A stretch of DNA of 11,685 nt. Source: Gammaproteobacteria bacterium. GTDB lineage: Bacteria; Pseudomonadota; Gammaproteobacteria; DRLM01. Where the stretch lies: assembly GCA_015490395.1 (NCBI GenBank), contig WFXX01000111.1, forward strand, positions 1 through 11,685. The letters are read 5' to 3'. Every line of letters starts with the position of its first letter. Position 1 is the stretch's first letter. Positions 1 through 6,047 of this stretch are shown here, piece after piece. Position numbers and translations under genes: made by a program. The notes beneath the pieces are model-generated. The model saw nothing but the letters and a program-made list of their open reading frames with translations. It was not told the origin of the DNA and did no database searches.

Positions 1-505
1 CCACGTGGAGATAGAAGCCCAGGGGCACCGCCACCAGCACCCGGGCATGGGGATAGAGCAGCAAGTAAGCCCCCAGGACCCCCGAGACCGCCCCGCTGGC
101 CCCGATCATGGGCACCGTGGACTCCGGCGCCGGCAGGGCCTGGGCCATCGCCGCCGCCACCCCGCAGGCCAGGTAGAAGGCCAGGAAGCGCAGGTGACCC
201 ATGGCGTCCTCGACGTTGTTGCCGAAGATCCACAGGTAGAGCATGTTCCCCAGCAGATGGGCCCAGCCCCCGTGGAGGAACATGGAGGTCAGCACCGTGA
301 CCGCGGGCGGCACCAGCTCAAGCTCCGGGGCAAGCGACCGGTTTTGCAGGAGGACGGCCGGGATCATCCCTAGCCCGTAGACCACCCGCTGGCCGACGGG
401 GCCCAAGGAGAGCTGCCAGAGGAAGGCCAGGACGCAGAGGGCGATGAGACCCACGGTCACGTAGGGCCTGAGGGTGGTGGGGTTGTCGTCGTGGAGGGGG
501 AGCAT
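1..505 (-). CDS. Rhomboid family intramembrane serine protease (N-terminal part)
   Basis: The minus-strand frame opens at an ATG complementary to 503-505 and stays open to the window edge, giving 168 residues that begin MLPLHDDNPT. The start has no strong ribosome binding site. Visible rhomboid features are a first hydrophobic segment (about residues 13-32), the FLHGGWAHLLGNM block (77-89) with the conserved H83 and N87 that shape the oxyanion site, and the catalytic serine motif GASG at 135-138 (S137). Hydrophobic segments near 105-122 and 139-152 fit the rhomboid core. The histidine partner in a later helix lies beyond the edge, so catalytic competence cannot be confirmed. Family members cleave membrane proteins within or near their transmembrane helices in the inner membrane; the substrate is unknown. 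The gene is divergent from the rest of the window. Family assignment is secure, biological role is not. Confidence 0.93.
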   Translation of the reverse strand, partial: MLPLHDDNPTTLRPYVTVGLIALCVLAFLWQLSLGPVGQRVVYGLGMIPAVLLQNRSLAPELELVPPAVTVLTSMFLHGGWAHLLGNMLYLWIFGNNVEDAMGHLRFLAFYLACGVAAAMAQALPAPESTVPMIGASGAVSGVLGAYLLLYPHARVLVAVPLGFYLHV

Positions 506-521
506 GCCTGTCGAAGCCGGC

Positions 522-551
522 TTGCCCGGGGGTCTCCCCGGCGCCTATGCT
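522..551 (+). promoter_or_regulatory. Weak sigma70-like promoter candidate for the 57-aa ORF
   Basis: TTGCCC (522-527) and TATGCT (546-551) each match four of six consensus positions and are 18 bp apart. The spacer contains a 6-bp dyad, CCGGGG/CCCCGG (526-531 with 536-541, 4-nt loop), which could be an operator or may be chance in GC-rich DNA. This lies in the divergent gap between the rhomboid gene and the small ORF. The call is by eye only. Confidence 0.25.
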
Positions 552-652
552 AGAACGCCTCGCTGCCCAGCGACAGGGCGGTGGGAGACGACGAGCCGAA
601 AGTCCCGAAACCGTCTCACGGAGCGATTGAGCGAGAGGGAGGAACGCGAGCG

Positions 653-826
653 ATGAGCCAGCAGGAGAGCCCACGCCACGACGATGCCGAGCAGCGCCAC
701 CGCATGGCCATGGCCTTGGCCTCGCTGGCCGCCGGGGTAGCAGCCATGCCGGTGGCCGCCTTCATCAACACCTTTCTGGGCCTGGCCCTGGCGGCGCTGT
801 CGGTGTACTTCGTCACCATGGCCTGA
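653..826 (+). CDS. Predicted small membrane protein, 57 aa, function unknown
   Basis: The ATG at 653 is preceded by a GGAGG ribosome binding site (638-642) with a 10-nt spacer, and the frame ends at TGA 824-826. The product starts MSQQESPRHDDAEQRHRM, a charged hydrophilic head of about 17 residues. It then becomes almost entirely hydrophobic, with two probable membrane segments around residues 19-37 and 38-56 separated by a Pro and an Asn (AMPVAAFINTF). A GTG at 581 would extend the frame by 24 residues, but its ribosome binding site is weaker. I do not recognise a family. A hairpin lies about 50 nt downstream, so it may be a single-gene transcript. Coding status rests on the good ribosome binding site and the coherent hydrophobic pattern. 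It is less GC-rich than the neighbouring genes. Confidence 0.6.
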   Translation: MSQQESPRHDDAEQRHRMAMALASLAAGVAAMPVAAFINTFLGLALAALSVYFVTMA

Positions 827-878
827 GGGAGGCAAGCACGAGACACCTTCGGAGCCGTCGCAACGACTCTGGGGTAGG

Positions 879-916
879 GCAGGGGCGGTCTCCCCTCTTC
901 GGGGGGCCGCCCCTGC
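879..916 (+). terminator. Strong hairpin upstream of glmS, possible terminator
   Basis: Positions 879-894 pair with 901-916 over 16 bp, including two G-T wobbles, around a 6-nt loop (895-900). The outer ten pairs are GCAGGGGCGG/CCGCCCCTGC. It lies 52 nt after the small ORF stop and about 80 nt before glmS. No U-tract follows (the sequence runs on as TTCGTG), so it is either a non-canonical terminator or an RNA structure in a leader. It does not resemble the glmS ribozyme. Confidence 0.5.
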
Positions 917-930
917 TTCGTGCAGGGGAC

Positions 931-957
931 GTGACCCCCGCCACCGCGTGGGAGAAT
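931..957 (+). promoter_or_regulatory. Candidate promoter for glmS
   Basis: An AT-rich island in very GC-rich DNA contains TGG followed by GAGAAT (952-957), an extended -10 shape matching four of six positions. GTGACC (931-936) is a possible -35 with a short 15-bp spacer. It sits just after the hairpin at 879-916 and 37 nt before the glmS start. The call is by eye, and the spacer is not ideal. Confidence 0.3.
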
Positions 958-994
958 ATTCCAGCGAAGAACCGGCCCGAGGAGGAACCGGCTC

Positions 995-2836
995 ATGTGC
1001 GGCATCGTCGGTGCGGTGGCGGAACGAGATGTGGTGCCCATCCTCCTGGAAGGGCTGCGCCGCTTGGAGTATCGGGGCTACGACTCGGCGGGCGTGGCCG
1101 TGGTGGGCGAGGACGGGCGGCTGGCCCGCATCCGCTGCCCGGGGAAGGTGCAGACCCTGGCCGCGCGGGTGGCCACTGCGGGGCTGCGCGGGCGCACCGG
1201 CATCGCCCACACCCGTTGGGCCACCCACGGCCCCCCCTCCGAGGCCAATGCCCATCCCCACCAGTGCCAGGGGCAAGTGGCCTTGGTCCACAACGGCATC
1301 ATCGAGAACCACGAGCGCCTGCGCCGCGAGCAGGAGGCCTTGGGCTATGCCTTCACCTCCGAGACCGACACCGAGGTGGTGGTGCACCAGGTCCACCGCC
1401 ACCTAGCCGAGGGCAGGGGGCTGCTGGAGGCCGTGCGGGCCACGGTGGGGGAGCTGGAGGGTGCCTATGCCCTGGGGGTGATCGCCGCCTCCGAGCCCGG
1501 GGTGCTGGTGGCGGCCCGCCGGGGCAGCCCACTGGTCATCGGCATCGGCATCGGCGAGCACTTCATCGCCTCGGACGTGGCCGCCCTGCTGCCCGTCACC
1601 CGCCGCTTCGTCTTCCTGGAGGAGGGGGACGTGGCGGAGTTGACCCGGGAGCGGCTGCGCATCTGGGACGCCGCGGGCCGCCCGGTGGAGCGCCCGGCGC
1701 GCGAGAGCGAGCTCTCGGCCGAGGCCGTGGAGCGGGGCGGCTACCGCCACTACATGCTCAAGGAGATCCACGAGCAGCCCCGGGCCGTGGCCGAGACCCT
1801 GGAGGGGCGCCTGAGCGGGGCGCGGGTGCTGGAGGAGGCCTTCGGCCCCGGGGCCCCCGCCCTGTTGGAGGCCACGCGTCAGGTGCACATCGTGGCCTGC
1901 GGCACCAGCTACCACGCCGGCCTAGTGGCCCGCTACTGGCTGGAGGCCCTGGCCGGCATCCCGGCGGCGGTGGAGGTGGCCAGCGAGTTCCGCTACCGCA
2001 GCCCGGTGCTCCCTCCCGGCTCCCTGGTGGTCCTCGTCTCCCAGTCGGGGGAGACCGCCGACACCCTGGCGGCCCTGCGCGAGGTCCGGCGCCGGGGCCT
2101 GCCCGCCCTGGCCATCTGCAACGTCCCCGAGAGCTCCCTGGCCCGGGAGGCGGACCTGACCCTCATGACCCGGGCCGGCCCGGAGATCGGGGTGGCCTCC
2201 ACCAAGGCCTTCACCACCCAGCTGGTGGCCCTGATGCTGCTGACCCTGGCCCTGGCCCGCCGCCGCGGCCTGCCCCCCGAGCGGGAGGCGGAGCTGGTGG
2301 GGCTGCTGCGGCGCCTGCCCGCCCAGCTGGAGGAAGTGCTAGGGCTGGACGCGGCGGTGGAGCGCCTGGCCGAGCGCTTCGCGGACAAGCGCCACGCCCT
2401 GTTCCTGGGCCGGGGGGCCCACTATCCGGTGGCCCTGGAGGGGGCCCTCAAGCTCAAGGAGATCTCCTACATCCACGCCGAGGCCTATCCGGCCGGGGAG
2501 CTCAAGCACGGGCCCCTAGCCCTGGTGGACGCGGAGATGCCCGTGGTGGCCGTGGCCCCCCGCAACGAGCTGCTGGAGAAGCTCAAGGCCAATCTCCAGG
2601 AGGTGCGGGCCCGAGGCGGGGAGCTGCTGGTCTTCGCCGACGAGGGGGTGGACGTGCGCCGCGACCCTCGGGGCGACCCCCCGGTGGAGGTGCTGCGCCT
2701 GGGCCGCATCCCCGACCCCACCGCCCCGGTGCTCTTCACCGTCCCCTTGCAGCTCCTGGCCTACCACGTGGCCGTGCTCAAGGGCACCGACGTGGACCAG
2801 CCGCGCAACCTGGCCAAGTCCGTGACCGTGGAGTAG
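995..2836 (+). CDS. glmS: Glutamine--fructose-6-phosphate aminotransferase (isomerizing)
   Basis: This 613-residue cytoplasmic enzyme converts fructose-6-phosphate and glutamine into glucosamine-6-phosphate and glutamate. That is the first committed step to UDP-GlcNAc for peptidoglycan and lipopolysaccharide. The start is set by an AGGAGGAA ribosome binding site (980-987) and by the MCGIVG amino terminus, where Cys2 becomes the N-terminal nucleophile after Met removal. The glutaminase domain shows HTRWATHG (72-79), NGIIENH (100-106) and D125. The first SIS domain has ACGTSYHAG (301-309), SQSGET (349-354) and ASTKAFTTQ (401-409). The second has LGRGAHYPVALEGALKLKEI (471-490) and ELKHGPLA (502-509). 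The C-terminus DQPRNLAKSVTVE carries the sugar-site lysine (K608). Length is close to the E. coli enzyme. No glmS ribozyme or attenuator was recognised upstream. Confidence 0.98.
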   Translation: MCGIVGAVAERDVVPILLEGLRRLEYRGYDSAGVAVVGEDGRLARIRCPGKVQTLAARVATAGLRGRTGIAHTRWATHGPPSEANAHPHQCQGQVALVHNGIIENHERLRREQEALGYAFTSETDTEVVVHQVHRHLAEGRGLLEAVRATVGELEGAYALGVIAASEPGVLVAARRGSPLVIGIGIGEHFIASDVAALLPVTRRFVFLEEGDVAELTRERLRIWDAAGRPVERPARESELSAEAVERGGYRHYMLKEIHEQPRAVAETLEGRLSGARVLEEAFGPGAPALLEATRQVHIVACGTSYHAGLVARYWLEALAGIPAAVEVASEFRYRSPVLPPGSLVVLVSQSGETADTLAALREVRRRGLPALAICNVPESSLAREADLTLMTRAGPEIGVASTKAFTTQLVALMLLTLALARRRGLPPEREAELVGLLRRLPAQLEEVLGLDAAVERLAERFADKRHALFLGRGAHYPVALEGALKLKEISYIHAEAYPAGELKHGPLALVDAEMPVVAVAPRNELLEKLKANLQEVRARGGELLVFADEGVDVRRDPRGDPPVEVLRLGRIPDPTAPVLFTVPLQLLAYHVAVLKGTDVDQPRNLAKSVTVE

Positions 2837-2886
2837 CCCGCCGTCGGAGCCGGGCCTAAGCCACGGAAAGCAGGAAAAAAACCGGA

Positions 2887-2924
2887 CCCAGCGGTTTGCC
2901 TGCCCCGCCCAGCGGTGCTATGGT
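2887..2924 (+). promoter_or_regulatory. Candidate promoter and direct-repeat operator of the sucrose operon
   Basis: TTGCCT (2896-2901) and TATGGT (2919-2924) are exactly 17 bp apart, and the -10 is preceded by TGC (2916-2918), an extended -10 motif. Each hexamer matches four of six consensus positions. A perfect 9-bp direct repeat CCCAGCGGT occurs at 2887-2895, abutting the -35, and at 2908-2916, in the spacer up to the extended -10. The repeats are offset by 21 bp, two helical turns, as expected for a regulator binding one DNA face. The predicted transcription start is about 20 nt before the fructokinase ATG. The regulator is unknown. Confidence 0.42.
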
Positions 2925-2952
2925 GGCGCTCCACGGCGCAGGAGGGTGCGCG

Positions 2953-3876
2953 ATGGAGGCAGGCGGGGAGGCCGGCGCGGGCCGGCCGGTGATCTTCGGC
3001 GAGGTCCTCTTCGACCGCTTCCCCGACGGCAGCGAGGTGCTGGGCGGGGCCCCCTTCAACGTGGCCTGGCACCTGCAGGGCCTGGGGGCCCGGCCCCTGC
3101 TGGTGACCCGGGTGGGGGCGGACGCGGCGGGCCGGCGGGTGCTGGAGGCCATGGCCCGCTTCGGGATGGACACCGCCGGGGTGCAGGTGGACCCGGAGCG
3201 CCCCACCGGGCAGGTGGCGGTGAGCCTGGAGGGGGGCGAGCCCCGCTTCGACATCCTGCCCGGCGTGGCCTACGACCGTATCGAGGCCGGGGCGGCCCTC
3301 CGGGCCGTGGAGGCCGCCGGCCCCTGCGCCCTGCTCTACCACGGCAGCCTGGCCCTGCGCGAGCCGCCCTCCCGGGAGGCCCTGGAGACCCTGCGCCGGG
3401 CCACCGGGGCCCCTCGCTTCGTGGACGTCAACCTCCGCCCCCCCTGGTGGGAGCGGGACCGGATGGCGGCCCTCCTCCGGGGGGCGGCCTGGATCAAGCT
3501 GAACCGGGACGAGCTGCGCCAGCTGGGCGGGGAGGGAGAGCCGGGTGAGGCCGCCCAGGCCCTGCGCCGCCTTCACGGGGCCCGGGCCGTGATCCTGACC
3601 CTGGGCGCCGAGGGGGCCCTGCTGGCCCACGAGGGGGGGAGCCTGCGCCGCCGGGCCGAGCCGGCCGAGGTGGTGGACACCGTGGGCGCGGGGGATGCCT
3701 TCAGCGCCGTGGCCATCCTGGGCCTGCTGGCCGGCTGGCCCTGGGAGCGGCTCCTGGAGCGGGCGGTGGGCTTCGCCGCCGCCGTCTGCGGCCTGCGGGG
3801 GGCGGTGACCGAGGACCGGGCCTTCTACGAGGCCCACCTGCGGTCCTGGGGCGGCGCGGGGGGCCGGGGAGCCTGA
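2953..3876 (+). CDS. Fructokinase, PfkB/ribokinase family
   Basis: This 307-residue cytoplasmic sugar kinase is predicted to phosphorylate fructose to fructose-6-phosphate with ATP. An AGGAGGG ribosome binding site (2940-2946) six bases upstream supports the ATG at 2953. PfkB features are the N-terminal FGEVLFDRFPDG stretch (15-26), the substrate-side GGAPFNVAWHLQGLG signature (31-45), VDVNLRPPWW (157-166), the KLNRDEL segment (182-188), and the catalytic/anion-hole motif DTVGAGDAFSA (242-252) with D248 as the presumed base. The fructose assignment comes from the family signature plus the two downstream sucrose genes: sucrose synthase releases free fructose, and SPS consumes fructose-6-phosphate. 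It is the first gene of the operon, and its stop lies 2 nt before the next start. Another PfkB specificity (such as ketodeoxygluconate) is less likely. Gene names vary between organisms, so none is given. Confidence 0.9.
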   Translation: MEAGGEAGAGRPVIFGEVLFDRFPDGSEVLGGAPFNVAWHLQGLGARPLLVTRVGADAAGRRVLEAMARFGMDTAGVQVDPERPTGQVAVSLEGGEPRFDILPGVAYDRIEAGAALRAVEAAGPCALLYHGSLALREPPSREALETLRRATGAPRFVDVNLRPPWWERDRMAALLRGAAWIKLNRDELRQLGGEGEPGEAAQALRRLHGARAVILTLGAEGALLAHEGGSLRRRAEPAEVVDTVGAGDAFSAVAILGLLAGWPWERLLERAVGFAAAVCGLRGAVTEDRAFYEAHLRSWGGAGGRGA

Positions 3877-3878
3877 GC

Positions 3879-6047
3879 GTGTCCGACGGCGGCGAAGGCC
3901 TCTACATCCTGCTGGTCTCCGTCCACGGCCTCATCCGGGGGCACAACCTGGAGCTGGGGCGGGACGCCGACACCGGGGGCCAGGTCAAGTACGTGGTGGA
4001 GCTGGCCCGGGCCCTGGCCGAGCGGCCGGAGGTGGCCCGGGTGGACCTCCTCACCCGCCGGGTGGAGGACCCCAAGGTGGACCCCGACTACGCGGTCCCC
4101 CTGGAGCCCATCGCCCCCAAGGCCCACATCGTGCGCATCCCCTGCGGCCCCCGGCGCTACCTGCGCAAGGAGGTCCTCTGGCCCTATCTGGATGCCTTCG
4201 CCGACAACGCCCTGCAGCACCTCCGGCGGGTGGGGCGCCTGCCGGACTGGATCCACAGCCACTACGCCGACGCCGGCTACGTGGGGGTGCGCCTGGCCTC
4301 CCTCCTGGGGGTGCCCCTGGTGCACACCGGCCACTCCCTGGGGCGGGAGAAGCGCCGCCGCCTCCTGGACCAGGGCCTCAGGGCCGAGACCATCGAGCGC
4401 CAGTACAACCTCACCCAGCGCATCGAGGCCGAGGAGATGGTGCTGGACGTGGCCCAGCTGGTCATCGCCAGCACCACCCAGGAGGTGGAGCAGCAATACG
4501 CCCTCTACGACAACTACCACCCCGACTCCATGGTGGTGATCCCCCCGGGGATCGACCTCTCCCGCTTCTACCCGCCCCGGCGGGGCTGGTTCCGCCCCCC
4601 CATCTTCCAGGAGCTGGCCCGCTTCCTGCGCGAGCCCAAGCGCCCCATGGTGCTGGCCCTCTCCCGCCCGGACGAGCGCAAGAACATCCCCACCTTGGTG
4701 CGGGCCTTCGGTGAGCACCAGGGGCTGCGGGCCCTGGCCAACCTGGTGCTGGTGGCCGGCAACCGGGACGACATCCAGGCCATGGAGCGCGGCCCCCGGC
4801 AGGTGCTCACCGAGATCTTGCTGCTCATCGACCGCTACGACCTCTACGGCCAGGTGGCCTATCCCAAGCACCACGGCCCCCACGACGTGCCCCTGCTCTA
4901 TCGCCTGGCGGCCAAGAGCAAGGGGGTCTTCGTCAACCCGGCCCTTACCGAGCCCTTCGGCCTGACCCTCATCGAGGCCGCCGCCTCGGGCCTGCCGGTG
5001 GTGGCCACCGAGGACGGCGGCCCCCGGGACATCGTGGCCCTGTGCAAGAACGGCCTATTGATCGACCCCTTGGATGCCGATGCCATGGGTGAGGCCCTCT
5101 ACGAGGCCCTCACGGACCAGGCCCGCTGGCGGCGCTGGTCCAAGGCCGGGGTGGCCGGGGCGCACCGACACTTCTCCTGGAGCGCCCACGTCACCCGTTA
5201 CCTGCGCGAGGTGCGCAAGCTCCTCAAGCGCCCCCGGCGTAGGCGGATGGCCGCGGCGGCCCGCTCGCGGCTGCCCACCTCGGAGCGGCTGCTGGTGAGC
5301 GACATCGACAACACCCTCATCGGCGACCGGGAGGCCCTGGACGCCCTGCTGGCCCGGCTCAAGGCCCACGAGGGCCGGGTCTCCTTGGGCGTGGCCACCG
5401 GCCGACGCCTGGAGAGCACCGTGCAGGTGCTGCGCGAGTGGGGGGTGCCCATGCCCGACGTGCTCATCACCGCGGTGGGCTCGGAGATCTACTACGGCCC
5501 CAACCTGGTCCCGGACCTCGGCTACCAGCGCCACATCGACTACCGCTGGCGCCCCCAGGCCCTGCTGGAGGCCATGGAGGGCCTCCCCGGGTTGCAGCTC
5601 CAGCCCCCCGAGGAGCAACGCCCGTACAAGATCAGCTATTTCGTGGACGTCTCCCGCGCGCCCTCGCCCAGAGAGATCCAGCGCACCCTGCGCCAGCGGG
5701 ATCTGCACGTCAACGTGGTCTTCTCCCACAACGCCTTCCTGGACCTGCTGCCGGTGCGCGCCTCCAAGGGCTCGGCGGTGCGCTACGTGGCCGTCAAGTG
5801 GGGCATCCCCCTGGATCACATCCTGGTGGTGGGGGACTCGGGCAACGACGAGGAGATGCTCAGCGGCATCACCCTCGGGGTGGTAGTGGGCAACCACAGC
5901 GCAGAGCTCGAGCGCCTGCGCGGGCGCGAGCGCATCTACTTCGCCCAGGGGCATCACGCCTGGGGGATCCTGGAGGGCATCGAGCACTACGACTTCCTAG
6001 GCGAGCGTGCCGGCGCCGCCGGGGAGCCGCGCCGGGAGGCCTCATGA
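3879..6047 (+). CDS. Bifunctional sucrose-phosphate synthase / sucrose-phosphate phosphatase
   Basis: The 722-residue product has two domains. Residues 1-450 form a GT4 glycosyltransferase joining NDP-glucose to fructose-6-phosphate. It shows a glycine-rich donor loop DTGGQVKYVVELARAL (31-46), HSHYADAGYVG (126-136), HTGHSLGREK (149-158), SRPDERKN (262-269) and the E-X7-E motif EPFGLTLIE (358-366). An Arg-rich linker (about 449-464) leads to a HAD-fold sucrose-6-phosphate phosphatase domain (about 468-708). All its HAD motifs are intact: DIDNT (475-479, nucleophile D475 and acid/base D477), ATGR (506-509, T507), the motif III lysine K630 in RASKGSA, and GDSGND (652-657). The protein therefore probably makes free sucrose on its own. 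The start is GTG at 3879, two bases after the fructokinase stop, with GGGGAG at 3866-3871. Its stop overlaps the next start. The glucosyl donor (UDP- or ADP-glucose) cannot be read from sequence. Confidence 0.95.
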   Translation: MSDGGEGLYILLVSVHGLIRGHNLELGRDADTGGQVKYVVELARALAERPEVARVDLLTRRVEDPKVDPDYAVPLEPIAPKAHIVRIPCGPRRYLRKEVLWPYLDAFADNALQHLRRVGRLPDWIHSHYADAGYVGVRLASLLGVPLVHTGHSLGREKRRRLLDQGLRAETIERQYNLTQRIEAEEMVLDVAQLVIASTTQEVEQQYALYDNYHPDSMVVIPPGIDLSRFYPPRRGWFRPPIFQELARFLREPKRPMVLALSRPDERKNIPTLVRAFGEHQGLRALANLVLVAGNRDDIQAMERGPRQVLTEILLLIDRYDLYGQVAYPKHHGPHDVPLLYRLAAKSKGVFVNPALTEPFGLTLIEAAASGLPVVATEDGGPRDIVALCKNGLLIDPLDADAMGEALYEALTDQARWRRWSKAGVAGAHRHFSWSAHVTRYLREVRKLLKRPRRRRMAAAARSRLPTSERLLVSDIDNTLIGDREALDALLARLKAHEGRVSLGVATGRRLESTVQVLREWGVPMPDVLITAVGSEIYYGPNLVPDLGYQRHIDYRWRPQALLEAMEGLPGLQLQPPEEQRPYKISYFVDVSRAPSPREIQRTLRQRDLHVNVVFSHNAFLDLLPVRASKGSAVRYVAVKWGIPLDHILVVGDSGNDEEMLSGITLGVVVGNHSAELERLRGRERIYFAQGHHAWGILEGIEHYDFLGERAGAAGEPRREAS

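Noticed and set aside
5..373. 122-codon plus-strand frame opposite the rhomboid gene
   Set aside because: Its His/Gln/Gly/Arg-rich product has no motif, and the minus strand encodes clear rhomboid motifs.
827..994. glmS ribozyme or riboswitch upstream of glmS
   Set aside because: No ribozyme core was recognised. The element is typical of Firmicutes, and only a simple hairpin is visible.
1538..1557. Short tandem repeat of GGCATC within glmS
   Set aside because: It encodes the VIGIGIGEHF segment, which corresponds to a conserved GlmS stretch. No expansion or regulatory role is indicated.
931..2859. 642-codon plus-strand frame overlapping glmS
   Set aside because: It is Gly/Pro/Arg-rich shadow translation. 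The overlapping frame is unmistakable GlmS.
2875..2897. A-run followed by AAACCG/CGGTTT hairpin as a glmS terminator
   Set aside because: The stem has only six pairs and three terminal Ts, and it overlaps the -35 candidate. This is not convincing as a terminator on either strand.
2896..2952. Upstream start for fructokinase
   Set aside because: These codons overlap the promoter candidate. ATG 2953 has an AGGAGGG ribosome binding site at ideal spacing and the usual family N-terminus.
5438..6043. Extension of the sucrose synthase frame upstream of 6044
   Set aside because: This part is a Pro/Arg/Gly-rich shadow of the SPS phosphatase domain. The ATG at 6044 has a ribosome binding site and gives the normal family length.
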